DNA of 64,000 nt from Thalassotalea piscium (GTDB lineage Bacteria > Pseudomonadota > Gammaproteobacteria > Enterobacterales > Alteromonadaceae): positions 2,356,001 through 2,420,000 of the forward strand of contig NZ_AP027362.1 of the NCBI RefSeq assembly GCF_030295935.1. The letters run 5' to 3'. The notes beneath the pieces are model-generated. The model did no database searches. It saw only the letters and a list, made by a program, of their open reading frames with translations, and was not told the origin of the DNA. The position numbers and the translations under genes were made by a program. Below are positions 47,836 through 56,379 of this stretch, in pieces; positions within the stretch are counted from its first letter, which is position 1; every line of letters begins with the position of its first letter.

Positions 47836-49317
47836 ATGAATACCAAGACTAAACTTCACCAACGTATTGCTCAGTTAGAGCGGTTATTAGCAGAAAAAGA
47901 CGCACGTTTACTGTTCCTTGAAGAGCAGTTTCGCCTAGCGCAGCAAAAACAATTCGGTAAAAGTGGTGAAGGCTTTGCAGGTCAAGGGGAATTGTTCAAC
48001 GAGGCGGAAGAAATCGCTGTGCTTGCTGAAACTGAGCAACAAGACATCAGCTATCGCCGTAATAAACCAAAGCGTAAACCCTTACCGAAAGACTTACCAC
48101 GGGAAGTGGTGGTGCATGATATTAGCGACGCTGAGAAAGTGTGCGTTTGTTGTCATGCTCAATTACATAAAATCGGTGAAGACATCACTGAAAAACTAGA
48201 CTTCATCCCGGCACAAGTCAAAGTTATTGAACATGTTCGCCCTAAATACGCGTGTCGTGAATGCGAAAAAACAGGCACTAGCAACCCGATTAAACAAGCG
48301 TTGATGCCAGTAAGTCCTATCCCTAAAGGCATTGCTACTGCAAGTTTACTGAGTCAACTCATTACCAGTAAATATCAATATGGTTTGCCTCTTTATCGCC
48401 AAGAATCATTATTCAAACAATACGGTATCGCGCTCAGTCGCCAAACAATGAGTGATTGGATGCTCAAATCAGCAGCGTTATTTCCCCCGCTCATCAAACG
48501 GCTTAAGGAAGAATTACGAAAACAAGCAGTGATACATGCCGATGAGACTACGGTCAATGTCATCAAGTCTGACAAAATAAAAAGTTACATGTGGTTGTAT
48601 TGCACGGGCACGGATTCCCCCATGCCCACTAGTTCAATCCCAAATATTATCTTATACGATTATCATGATAGCCGTGCAGGTCGCTGCGTGGTTGATTATC
48701 TCGACGGCTATTCGGGCTACCTTCAAGTTGATGGTTATCAAGCCTATCATCAAACCCAAGCAACCTTAGTGGGTTGTTGGGCACATGCGCGGCGTAAATT
48801 CATTGAAGCCAAACAAGCACAACCCAAAGGAAAAAGTGGTAAAGCTGATGTGGCGCTAAGTTATATTCAAAAATTGTACGGTATTGAATCGCGTTTTAAA
48901 AATACAACTCCAGAAGAGACTTACGAGGCTCGCCAAACTCAAGCCAAACCGATACTAGATAAATTACACGGTTGGTTTACTCAACAAAATGTGTTGCCCA
49001 AAAACAAATTAGGTGAAGCTATCACGTATCTGAGTAATCAGTGGCCAAAATTGGTGGGTTACCTCGAAGACGGTCGCTTGAGCATCGACAATAATCGTGC
49101 AGAGCGGGCAATAAAGTCCTTCGTTATCGGACGTAAAAATTGGTTGTTTAGCCAAACCGCTAACGGTGCCGATGCGAGTGCTGCACTGTATAGTATTATC
49201 GAAACCGCTAAAGCTAATGGCTTAGTTCCATTTGATTATGTCAAGCAATGTCTTGAAGAGTTATGTAAACCACACCCTGATATTGACGCAATATTGCCGT
49301 GGAACATCAAGCGTTAG
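47836..49317 (+). CDS. tnpC: IS66 TnpC transposase
   Basis: The 493-aa DDE transposase has a Leu-rich N-terminal coiled coil (HQRIAQLERLLAEKDARLLF), a zinc-binding region (CVCCH...CREC, about 112-155) and the catalytic acids in IHADETTVNV, LQVDGYQAYH and DNNRAERAIKSF. The C-terminal IS66 domain (ALYSIIETAKANGLVPFDYV) is intact. The length is normal, so it looks functional. Confidence 0.95.
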   Translation: MNTKTKLHQRIAQLERLLAEKDARLLFLEEQFRLAQQKQFGKSGEGFAGQGELFNEAEEIAVLAETEQQDISYRRNKPKRKPLPKDLPREVVVHDISDAEKVCVCCHAQLHKIGEDITEKLDFIPAQVKVIEHVRPKYACRECEKTGTSNPIKQALMPVSPIPKGIATASLLSQLITSKYQYGLPLYRQESLFKQYGIALSRQTMSDWMLKSAALFPPLIKRLKEELRKQAVIHADETTVNVIKSDKIKSYMWLYCTGTDSPMPTSSIPNIILYDYHDSRAGRCVVDYLDGYSGYLQVDGYQAYHQTQATLVGCWAHARRKFIEAKQAQPKGKSGKADVALSYIQKLYGIESRFKNTTPEETYEARQTQAKPILDKLHGWFTQQNVLPKNKLGEAITYLSNQWPKLVGYLEDGRLSIDNNRAERAIKSFVIGRKNWLFSQTANGADASAALYSIIETAKANGLVPFDYVKQCLEELCKPHPDIDAILPWNIKR

Positions 49318-49604
49318 TCAGTAGAAAATGATAATGCAGAAATAAAAACGAAAGGTAAAACAGAGGTAATCATCCGTGATCAACACTCCCTGTTTACTTC
49401 ATCCCTCATAGCAATCCTCGCTACATCACCTCATCCGTAAAGCATCCCTAAACAAGCATCCAGCTTGCTGTTGTTACCAACTTTTTAAGTCTAGAATAAG
49501 GATGAAATATTGCAAATAATGCTGAATAAAAAATTTAGGTGTGGTTTAACCGACGCTTACCAACTTTGGCCAATGTTTTTCAAATTAAGTTTATATTCTT
49601 AATC

Positions 49605-49684
49605 ATTGAGTTTATTTTAAGCTGTTTATTAGCTTGCATGCTGGCTTTGTTGTAGGTAATTGATAAGCGAGTGTCCTTGTTAAT
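49605..49684 (+). repeat. Right terminal block of the Y1 unit
   Basis: Starts ATTGAGTTTATTTTAAGC and ends GCGAGTGTCCTTGTTA. The same block is found at 50118-50196 and, more worn, at 49721-49808. Confidence 0.75.
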
Positions 49685-49720
49685 TTTTTGAATAGGTGTC
49701 GCGAAGCCGACTTCTTAATT

Positions 49721-49808
49721 ATTGAGTGTATTTTTAGTTTAATTCGAGTTGTTATTTAGTTTGCATGCTCCCTTTGTTGTAGGTAAATTATAAGCGAGTG
49801 TCCTTGTC
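49721..49808 (+). repeat. Second, worn copy of the right terminal block
   Basis: Begins ATTGAGTGTATTTTTAG and ends GCGAGTGTCCTTGTCA, with the shared centre TTTGTTGTAGG. No left end precedes it. It directly abuts the truncated gene at 49798. Confidence 0.7.
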
Positions 49809-50067
49809 ATTTTCTGCGATGTTTGATTCTGAGCCTGATGACGTAGAAGAATGTAAAGTAAATATCAAACGTATAAGCTCTAACAAGCTATTATTTGAAA
49901 GTGTATGCACTGATACTGAAGCTGGTGGAGTATCTAAAACAGTCGGTGAAATGAATTTAAATGGTAAAACATTAACTTCGTTAGTTGAAAGCACAACCTC
50001 AGACGAAAGCTTCAGTATGAAAATGAAGATAGTTGGTAGTGGGAAATACATTGGAGCTTGTGACTAA
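49798..50067 (+). pseudogene. Truncated DUF3617-like gene (3' part)
   Basis: The open frame begins with a GTG inside the repeat end, so its first residues come from mobile DNA. The remaining text (KVNIKRISSNKLLFESVC, the regular beta pattern, and the end MKIVGSGKYIGACD) resembles the C-terminal half of secreted DUF3617 proteins, which typically end in G-x-C. Signal peptide and N-terminal half are missing and were not found upstream. I call it the 3' remnant of a gene cut by the repeat element. TAACAA starts 5 nt after its stop codon. Confidence 0.6.
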
Positions 50068-50072
50068 ATGCC

Positions 50073-50090
50073 TAACAAGTCACTCAAAAA
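50073..50090 (+). repeat. attC-like left half after the DUF3617 remnant
   Basis: GCCTAACAAGTCACTCAA (from 50070) fits RYYYAAC plus the usual AAGTC-type follow-on of integron attC sites. Its right half appears displaced by the 105-bp element at 50092. Confidence 0.35.
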
Positions 50091-50091
50091 A

Positions 50092-50196
50092 AATAACTAG
50101 GACAGTCGCTTATATTTATTGAGTTTATTTTAAGCGTTTATTCGCTTGCATGCAGGCTTTGTTGTAAATAACTTATAAGCGAGTGTCCTAGTTATT
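50092..50196. mobile_element. 105-bp non-autonomous element with Y1-unit ends
   Basis: The outer 23 bases on each side are inverted repeats with one mismatch (AATAACTAGGACAGTCGCTT... and its complement). It has the left end of the Y1 unit joined directly to that unit's right block (ATTGAGTTTATTTTAAGC...), so it looks like an internal deletion derivative without the transposase gene, or a large REPIN-like hairpin. Confidence 0.7.
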
Positions 50197-50283
50197 CTGC
50201 GTACAACTAAAGTATACCCAACAACTGATTCTACGCCCGAGCGTACTGTATTAACTTGTAAAATTGTATAAGGTAGCAATGCA

Positions 50284-50478
50284 ATGTTTATTTTAGGACA
50301 AATTTTCGCAATACTGTTGATAGTAGTATTACCGTTTTTTATTATGAAGAAACGCGTTAAAGAAAACTCTAAGAGAATTATTTGGTTAATACTGTTTATT
50401 ATTATTCCAATTTTGAGTTTTATATTTTACTTGTTTTATCAGTACATCTATTTAGAAGATACCGTTAAAACCAGTTAA
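50284..50478 (+). CDS. Small membrane protein, 64 aa
   Basis: Two hydrophobic spans (about 3-20 and 31-55) are separated by a basic loop (KKRVKENSKR), so both ends probably face outward or both inward. No family was recognised. TAAGG lies 12 nt ahead of the ATG. It sits between two copies of the repeat end and may be a cassette gene. TAAC occurs 11 nt after its stop codon. Confidence 0.5.
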   Translation: MFILGQIFAILLIVVLPFFIMKKRVKENSKRIIWLILFIIIPILSFIFYLFYQYIYLEDTVKTS

Positions 50479-50487
50479 ATATATTAA

Positions 50488-50513
50488 AATAACTAGGACA
50501 GTCGCTTATATTT
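50488..50513 (+). repeat. Solo left end of the Y1 unit family
   Basis: AATAACTAGGACAGTCGCTT followed by ATATTT is identical to the left end at 50092. No right end follows before the next gene. Confidence 0.75.
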
Positions 50514-50724
50514 CTCATTTATTATATTTTATTGCGAATTTAATAAAGGCTGACTTATTCGTGCTTATAATTCAGGTTTAGCTTCACTTTCGTCTTTCAA
50601 AGCAGTGAGTTGGGTAAATGTTTTATGTGTATCTAATCTGATAAAAATTATGGTAAAGTTATTAATGCTAGCCTCCGCTTTAGTTATTTAACAAATTAAT
50701 TATTGCTCTAATTTTTTAAGTTAA

Positions 50725-50752
50725 CCCACGATATGGAGGCTAACCTCGTGGG
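50725..50752 (+). promoter_or_regulatory. Hairpin overlapping the ribosome site of a 19-codon leader
   Basis: CCCACGA pairs with TCGTGGG; the right arm runs into GGGGAG, the ribosome site of the short frame at 50761. The structure could mask translation starts. Confidence 0.4.
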
Positions 50753-50760
50753 GAGTCATT

Positions 50761-50820
50761 ATGTCTATAAGTAACCAAAGTATTGGAGTCATGGATGAAT
50801 TTACGAAGTTTCTCAATTAA
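50761..50820 (+). CDS. Possible 19-aa leader peptide
   Basis: ATG at 50761 has a strong ribosome site (GGGGAG, 5 nt ahead) and encodes MSISNQSIGVMDEFTKFLN then TAA. It overlaps the first codons of the next gene in another frame, the usual geometry for translational coupling. It may be real or only a chance frame. Confidence 0.35.
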   Translation: MSISNQSIGVMDEFTKFLN

Positions 50821-51088
50821 ACGTTTTTTGTTGTTATCTTTTATTTTAAATTTACCGCCAATACTCGCAGTCACAAAAGTTGGTCTTTTATTTTTACCAT
50901 TATTATTCTGGGTTAATATACCTGTTTTGTGGACTGGCATTGCAAAGGCTATAGGCAGTACTCACTTTAAAATAGAAGAGTTTGGTGCATTACCGCAAAC
51001 AGCATTAGCTTATGCAATAATCATTATTTTTTGGCTTTTGATTGCGGCTTTAATAACTCTAATAACTAGTAGAGCCAAGCCTGAGTAA
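50795..51088 (+). CDS. Small membrane protein, 97 aa
   Basis: I choose ATG 50795 (MNLRSFSIKRF) because GGAG is 5-6 nt upstream; an in-frame TTG at 50783 is weaker. Two or three hydrophobic spans (about 10-45 and 72-92) with a short polar loop (GSTHFKIEEFGALPQ) are visible. No family was recognised. TAACAA starts 8 nt after the stop codon, leading into the attC-like hairpin at 51095. Confidence 0.6.
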   Translation: MNLRSFSIKRFLLLSFILNLPPILAVTKVGLLFLPLLFWVNIPVLWTGIAKAIGSTHFKIEEFGALPQTALAYAIIIIFWLLIAALITLITSRAKPE

Positions 51089-51094
51089 ATTACT

Positions 51095-51149
51095 TATAAC
51101 AAATAAGAATAGGTGTCGCGTAGCCGACACCTTATTCAGGTGTTGGATA
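51095..51149 (+). repeat. attC-like hairpin after the small membrane protein gene
   Basis: TATAACAAATAAG...GTGTTGGATA are the outer parts, and GGTGTCG-CGTAGC-CGACACC the inner stem. One extra A on the right arm would bulge out. GTTGGAT fits the attC core GTTRRRY. The size (55 bp), outer AAC/GTT, unpaired base and place right after a stop codon all fit a short integron attC. The left core TTATAAC does not fully fit RYYYAAC. Confidence 0.4.
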
Positions 51150-51309
51150 AGCCCGAAGCGCTACTTATATAGTAAGAGTAATTTTAACGTTACAAATTGA
51201 TTCGATGGAGAATACTACACCTGCATCAATTTGCTTTGTTCTAACTTCTCTAACGATACTCTGAATTGGTCAAATAGTTATTTCACTTGGTATAACAAGG
51301 TTGCGGCCT

Positions 51310-52158
51310 TTAAAAGTGTGCAATTACGCCAACAAAAGCCCCTTTAAATTCAAGATCAGTATATAAGCTGTTTACATCTTGAAATTCCATTTTTACTGCG
51401 CGGTAACCTAAGGTTAGATTAAAATCTACCATAACATTATTAATTAAATCGTAACTTAGCCCTAATTGATAATCATAAAGTGAATGGTCATTTATTAATG
51501 AAAAGTCACCTTGGGCAAAAACACTTACTCCGGTTAAAGGTAAGCTGATACTAGAGGCAACATACAACATTGGCTCAATATCATTGGTCTTTTTATTATT
51601 TGCTTCAACTGTAGTTGTTGTTTCAGTAATAGGAGGATGATCATGTCCGTCGTGTTCTTCCTCATCCCAAATTTTATCAGCCGTTGTAGTCGTAGTATTT
51701 GTTGTCTCAGTTACAGTAACGCTACCGTTAAAGTCTCTAGCACTTAACCCTAAATCAACTGAAAACAAGCCATTATCAAAAACCTGATAATAAAGCGTGT
51801 AGTCGATATAACTAACATTAAAATTGGCCTCAACATCAGAGTCAACACGAACATCTACATAGTAAACTTCGTTATCGTTACTAAACTCTTGCATTGAACG
51901 AATGTGTCCTAAAGTAGCAAGGCTTGTACTTGAAATACGTATATTTGGGAGTAAAGGAAATGGATGCTCAATGGCAACAAAGTAGTTGTTTTGATATTCT
52001 TTTGCTAAATCAAAGTCTCTTAGCGCATTTATTTCGCCAAAAACACCACTAGCCTCACTTTGCCACACTTGGCCACCTAGGTATAAGCCAACTGCTTCCG
52101 CTTGTACGTTTGCCGTTAAAAATACAGCAAAAGTTGCTGTAAAAGCTTTTTTTATCAT
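51310..52158 (-). CDS. Outer-membrane beta-barrel protein (TIGR04219-like)
   Basis: The 282-aa protein has a Sec signal (cut after NVQA) and opens AVGLYLGGQVWQSEASGVFGE, as in a family of small outer-membrane barrels common in marine gammaproteobacteria, and ends with a terminal Phe (VGVIAHF). Alternating strands are visible throughout. Between about 155 and 190 there is a low-complexity loop with T runs and an acidic/His cluster (DEEEHDGHDHPP), possibly metal-binding and surface-exposed. Function of the family is unknown. It is a single gene. Confidence 0.8.
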   Translation of the reverse strand: MIKKAFTATFAVFLTANVQAEAVGLYLGGQVWQSEASGVFGEINALRDFDLAKEYQNNYFVAIEHPFPLLPNIRISSTSLATLGHIRSMQEFSNDNEVYYVDVRVDSDVEANFNVSYIDYTLYYQVFDNGLFSVDLGLSARDFNGSVTVTETTNTTTTTADKIWDEEEHDGHDHPPITETTTTVEANNKKTNDIEPMLYVASSISLPLTGVSVFAQGDFSLINDHSLYDYQLGLSYDLINNVMVDFNLTLGYRAVKMEFQDVNSLYTDLEFKGAFVGVIAHF

Positions 52159-52243
52159 CTAGTTATAATCCTTATATACGACTGATAAATGAACATGATA
52201 ATCACTGTACTATACTCTTTAACACCAAACTATCGCTTAGTCA

Positions 52244-53883
52244 CTAAATGCTGTTATTTTTAAGTTTAGCAATAATAAAGTCTATCGCCTTTCGACTTTG
52301 AAATGAGTTATGTGATGAGGGAGCAATAATAAACTCCTTTGCATAGCGATAATTGGCCGAGTCGTAACTGACCACACCATCAGTTATTGCTGAACAAGTT
52401 AATGAAGTATCACAGCTTAATTCTCCGTTAGAGCCAACAATAGCATAAGCTTTACCCGCTATTGGTAGGTCATACAGTGTTCCCATTAACGGGTGACCTG
52501 GTCTTAACACCTGTACACTATTGGGTCCGTAATCCAATAAAAAAGGTTGCATCGCCTTAGTGATTACTTCTGGACCTGCACGTTTAATAAGAGACTGAAA
52601 TAATTGAGTAAACTCTCCAGGAAGTGCAACCAATAATGCGCCAATATAACCAATGGTTGAATTGGCAACAGCTGAACCTTTAAACGGTGTATCTAAGAAA
52701 AAACCGTATTTAAATTAAACACGGGATCAAAAATAAAAATATTTTTTAAGCTAACATCATTTTCGGTTAATAAATGTTCTGGGCTTTGATTAAAAGCAGT
52801 GTTCCATAAACTAAAGTCAGTCTTAACTGCTAACAGTTTAGCAATCACCCCTCCCATACTATGGCCTATTATTACAGCTTCTTCTTTTAGATTATTACTG
52901 CCAATTTCTGTTAATAAGCTATGTAAGTTATCGCGAGTTTTTGAGGCGGTATAAAAAGGAGGTGGCCCTGAAGGATAGTATATATGCCAAATTTGATAGC
53001 GAGACATTAACGAAGGTTCATTTAGTATCGCCATTGTTAAGTGTCGCCAGATTAACGGATCAGAATTTAAACCGTGGATCATTATCAGCGGAATTTTATC
53101 TTTAAAGATCCCACCTATTGCAAAAACCCCCCTGCGCTTTTCAGCCTGTTTGGGAGAAACAAAACCGAGCCAGTTATAGTCGTCTATGTCTGCCTTTTCA
53201 ATTAACGCCAAATATGCAGCCCCAGGCGAATGTCGTAATAGGTATTGGTTAGTACCGATCATCAGATTGGAATGGTTACTATAAAATTGTAAATCAAGCA
53301 TTACTTCAAAGCGTTTTTTTCGTATTTTAATATCACTTACGATAAGCGTAGCGTCTTTCATCACGCCTTCAAGCGGAGCATACCTATCTAAACCTACCTG
53401 TTGGTTATCACGACTAAATACAACAGGTATACCAAGCTCACCAAAAATCTTGGGCTGTAAGCTAGGGTCTTTAGCTAACATTTCTTCGCTAAAGATAAAG
53501 TGATTAAGGTTACTATGTATTAATGTTACGCGGCCTTCAGAGCTTGCACCGTCGTTGCCATTTTTTAATAAATGATAAATCGCATAGTTGTAATTAGAGA
53601 TTGCATAATTACGCAAATTGCTAGATAAGTTATTACGACCCAGCAGCGTTTTAGTGCAGTGGATAAGCTGTCCTAATCCCACATCTGTAAGTTTTGGCAA
53701 AGATAAACAGTATGTATGAACCTCTTGCGTGGAAAAAGCAGCCAAATCAACTAACTGAACATTCCCCCCTTTACCGATAATTTCATTAGAGTTTTGATAT
53801 TCAACAAAGCGTGATGACGAACAACTGGCTAGCAGTGCCAAAAAACAAAATAGCGTAATTGTGCGCATTAATTTCCTCATCAA
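52244..53883 (-). pseudogene. Lipoprotein alpha/beta hydrolase, split by a frameshift
   Basis: The first frame (53883 to 52693) encodes 396 residues with a lipoprotein signal (LLASCSSS), the oxyanion text LIMIHGLNSDP (about 267) and the nucleophile elbow IIGHSMGG (about 340). It stops at TAG right after a run of six A on the + strand (52698-52703). A -1 shift there continues as FFLDTPFKGSAVA, a typical hydrolase segment, through the frame ending at 52244, which supplies the likely catalytic His (APSSHNSF). The full product would be about 545 aa. This is a mutation, a homopolymer sequencing error or, less likely, programmed slippage. Confidence 0.8.
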
Positions 53884-54216
53884 TAATCAGTTTTCTATTA
53901 TTTAGTTGTAGTAATAGCTTATCATCACTACTTTGATAATCATAAATTCATAATAAACAGCTTATTTATATGAACAGCCATTACCCCGAACTCAGGTTAT
54001 TTATTATCAGCTAACCTATTTAGCACCCACTTCTATTGTTAAAACAGAACAATTTATTCTATAAATAAGGACGTAGCCTTGTGTGCATTACTATTTTAAC
54101 GTGCTAGCACTCTATAAATAAGAACAAACTTCATCGTTTAAGAGTTTTTTGTTAATTAAATAAGAACGATTGATTTAATAAATTGTAAATTAATAATAAA
54201 TTAAGTAGGAGTTAGT
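53884..54216. other. Divergent spacer with a 12-bp direct repeat
   Basis: TCTATAAATAAG occurs at 54058-54069 and 54111-54122, 53 bp apart, both followed by G/A-AC. The region must hold the promoter of the pirin gene; TAAGTAGGAG before 54217 is a good ribosome site. No open frame seen. Confidence 0.5.
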
Positions 54217-55071
54217 ATGGCCAAAGTACTCAAAGCTAAAGAACATGATATTGGTGGGCTAAATGTAAAACGCGTATTACCACACCAAGAAAAACGCATG
54301 GTTGGCCCCTTTATATTTTTTGATCAAATGGGGCCTAATAATTTTCCGGCAGGGCAAGGTATTAATGTTAGACCCCACCCGCATATTGGCTTATCAACAT
54401 TAACTTACCTATTTGATGGCAGTATTTTACATCGTGATTCTCTTGGTAATAATTTAGAAATTTGCCCCGGCGATGTAAATTGGATGACCGCAGGAAAAGG
54501 CATTGTTCATTCAGAGCGAGAAAGTTTTGAAGTACGTGCAAACCCACATTCAATTAGTGGGCTTCAATGTTGGGTTGCTTTACCTGAGTCAATGGCTGAG
54601 TTAGAGCCATCGTTTACGCATACAAAAAAGAATGAATTACCTCAAATTATCCACGAAGGCATAATGATGAGATTAATCGTCGGCGAAGCTTACGGTTTAA
54701 GCTCTCCTGTAAAAACCTATTCACCTATGTTTTATATAGACGCTGTTGCCAGTAAAGGTAGTGTTATTAAGCGCCCTAACCCTGAGCAAGAAATGGCAAT
54801 ATATACTATTTGCGGTGAGGTAACTATTAATGGTGAAACCTTTGGCACCAACGAATTTATTTTATTAGCGCCTGGTGACAGTGAAATTACACTAGCGAAT
54901 GATGGTCGTTTTATTATGTTTGGCGGTGAAAAATTTGAACAAGTACCTTTTATCCACTGGAACTTTGTTTCTTTCAGTAAAGAGCGCATTGAACAGGCTA
55001 AAAGTGATTGGCAAAACGGTCGTTTTCCCACCATACCAGGTGATGATAAAGAGTTTATTCCACTTAAATAA
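54217..55071 (+). CDS. Pirin-family bicupin protein
   Basis: Pirins are iron-binding cupins; some have quercetinase activity or act as redox sensors, and the bacterial roles vary. The 284-aa product has the N-terminal cupin metal residues in RPHPHIGLSTLTYLF (about 50-64) and GKGIVHSERE (about 95-105), and a C-terminal pirin domain (about 165-270: SPMFYIDAVASKGSV). It starts a run of same-strand genes (hydrolase-OsmC, Kef antiporter, LysR, a second pirin and TauE) that suggests electrophile or redox stress. Confidence 0.92.
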   Translation: MAKVLKAKEHDIGGLNVKRVLPHQEKRMVGPFIFFDQMGPNNFPAGQGINVRPHPHIGLSTLTYLFDGSILHRDSLGNNLEICPGDVNWMTAGKGIVHSERESFEVRANPHSISGLQCWVALPESMAELEPSFTHTKKNELPQIIHEGIMMRLIVGEAYGLSSPVKTYSPMFYIDAVASKGSVIKRPNPEQEMAIYTICGEVTINGETFGTNEFILLAPGDSEITLANDGRFIMFGGEKFEQVPFIHWNFVSFSKERIEQAKSDWQNGRFPTIPGDDKEFIPLK

Positions 55072-55122
55072 TTAAAATTATGAGTGACTGCAATAATTTC
55101 ATTAAAAGTTAAAGGTGATGTT

Positions 55123-56331
55123 GTGAGAAAAAAGATAGAGTTTACAAGTAATGGTTTGCGTCTTTCTGGTTTATTAGAGTCGCCGGCAACTAGTGTAAAA
55201 GCCTATGCAGTGTTTGCCCATTGTTTTACATGCGGAAAAGATATTGCTGCCGCAACTAGAATTTCGCGCGCTTTAGTAGAAAAAGGTATTGCCGTACTGC
55301 GTTTTGATTTTACCGGCTTAGGTAACAGCGATGGTGATTTTTCAAATACCAATTTTACTTCAAACCTTGATGATTTAAGAGCCGCGGCAGCTTATTTAAC
55401 TGAACATTATTTAGCGCCACAATTACTGATTGGTCATAGTTTAGGGGGCGCTGCTGTACTTGCAGTAGCAAACAGTATTGAGTCAGTTAAGGCTGTTGTC
55501 TCAATTGCTGCCCCAGCAAAGGCAGAGCACGTTATACACAACTTTGAAGCGAGCTTAGAAGATATTAAACGCGATGGCGAGGCTAAGGTAACACTTGGTT
55601 TAAAAGAGTTTTCCATCCAAAAACAGTTTATTGATGATCTTAATGAAAATAGTCAGCAAAAATTCGATCTGCATGGTAAATCACTATTAGTATTGCATAG
55701 CCCCATTGATACCGTAGTTTCAATCAATGAAGCAGAAAAAATTTACACGAGTGTTAAGCATCCAAAAAGTTTTATATCGCTCGATAAAGCCGATCACTTC
55801 TTATCTAATAAAGCAGATGCCGAATATGCCGCTGCAGTTATTAGCAGCTGGGCTGATAAGTACATTGAATACGAAACAGATGAAGCAACCTTAGCGACTC
55901 TCGCGACTAAAGGTAATGTCGTTGTTTCAGAAAAAGATCATAACTTTACTCTCGACGTAGTCAGTGACAGTCATCATTGGTTAGCCGATGAACCAACGGC
56001 TGTCGGCGGACAAAACCTTGGCCCTGATCCCTATGAACATTTATTAGCGGCGTTAGGCGCTTGTACCGTTATGACATTACGTATGTATGCCAAGCACAAA
56101 AAAATAGCTGTCGACGATATTAGCGCAACGTTAAGTCACAACAGAAATTATCATCAAGATTGCAAAGATTGTGACGAAAAAGACACCCAAGTCGAGCTAA
56201 TAAATTGCAAAATAACAATTGTTGGCGATGTTACAGACGAACAGCGTCAAAGGTTTTTAGCCATTGCAGACCGATGCCCTGTGAACAAAACCTTACACAG
56301 TAAGTTAGTTGTTAAAAAAACTATCGAATAA
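55123..56331 (+). CDS. Alpha/beta hydrolase - OsmC bifunctional protein
   Basis: The first half (about 1-250) is an alpha/beta hydrolase with AHCFTCGKD, nucleophile elbow [11 protein letters not shown] and late HF. The second half (about 265-402) is OsmC/Ohr-like, with the peroxidatic Cys in [16 protein letters not shown] and the resolving Cys in [10 protein letters not shown]. Such fusions are known and are thought to reduce organic hydroperoxides and cleave esters. I place the start at GTG 55123 (VRKKIEF) because AAAGGTG is 5 nt ahead; a GTG at 55084 in the same frame would add 13 residues without a good site. It follows the pirin gene closely. Confidence 0.88.
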   Translation: MRKKIEFTSNGLRLSGLLESPATSVKAYAVFAHCFTCGKDIAAATRISRALVEKGIAVLRFDFTGLGNSDGDFSNTNFTSNLDDLRAAAAYLTEHYLAPQLLIGHSLGGAAVLAVANSIESVKAVVSIAAPAKAEHVIHNFEASLEDIKRDGEAKVTLGLKEFSIQKQFIDDLNENSQQKFDLHGKSLLVLHSPIDTVVSINEAEKIYTSVKHPKSFISLDKADHFLSNKADAEYAAAVISSWADKYIEYETDEATLATLATKGNVVVSEKDHNFTLDVVSDSHHWLADEPTAVGGQNLGPDPYEHLLAALGACTVMTLRMYAKHKKIAVDDISATLSHNRNYHQDCKDCDEKDTQVELINCKITIVGDVTDEQRQRFLAIADRCPVNKTLHSKLVVKKTIE

Positions 56332-56379
56332 TTAAAACAAGAAAACAGTAACACTAAATAATAAAAACATGAGGTTTAA

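Larger units (their letters stand above)
47019..49560 (+). mobile_element. Complete IS66-family insertion sequence (2542 bp)
   Basis: Perfect 23-bp inverted ends (GTAAGCGTCGG... at 47019-47041 and its complement at 49538-49560) enclose tnpA, tnpB and tnpC. An 8-bp direct repeat CAACTTTG flanks it, the size expected for IS66. All three frames are open, so it may be active. It sits downstream of the Y1 transposase gene and inside that unit, so it arrived later. About 220 non-coding bases separate tnpC from the right end. Confidence 0.95.
45842..49684 (+). mobile_element. Y1 transposase (RAYT-like) unit, interrupted by IS66
   Basis: Left end AATAACAAGGACAGTCGCTT (45842) and right end GATAAGCGAGTGTCCTTGTTA-like (to 49684) are imperfect inverted repeats around a Y1 transposase gene. 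The right 80 bases (49605-49684) recur, with small changes, in the 105-bp element at 50092-50196 and at 49721-49808. Removing the IS66 copy and one 8-bp duplicate leaves a unit of about 1.3 kb. Unit boundaries are inferred from repeat sharing. Confidence 0.6.

Noticed and set aside
49788-50051. 87-codon minus-strand frame opposite the DUF3617 remnant
   Set aside because: The + strand text has a recognisable domain end; the minus frame begins and ends in repeat DNA and resembles nothing.
50092-50196. Full integron attC site
   Set aside because: The ends GTTATTC do not fit GTTRRRY and the sequence matches the terminal blocks of the Y1 unit, so a derivative of that unit explains it better.
45842-50513. 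CRISPR array
   Set aside because: The repeats are few, unevenly spaced, in both orientations and tied to a Y1 transposase; there are no uniform spacers or cas genes.
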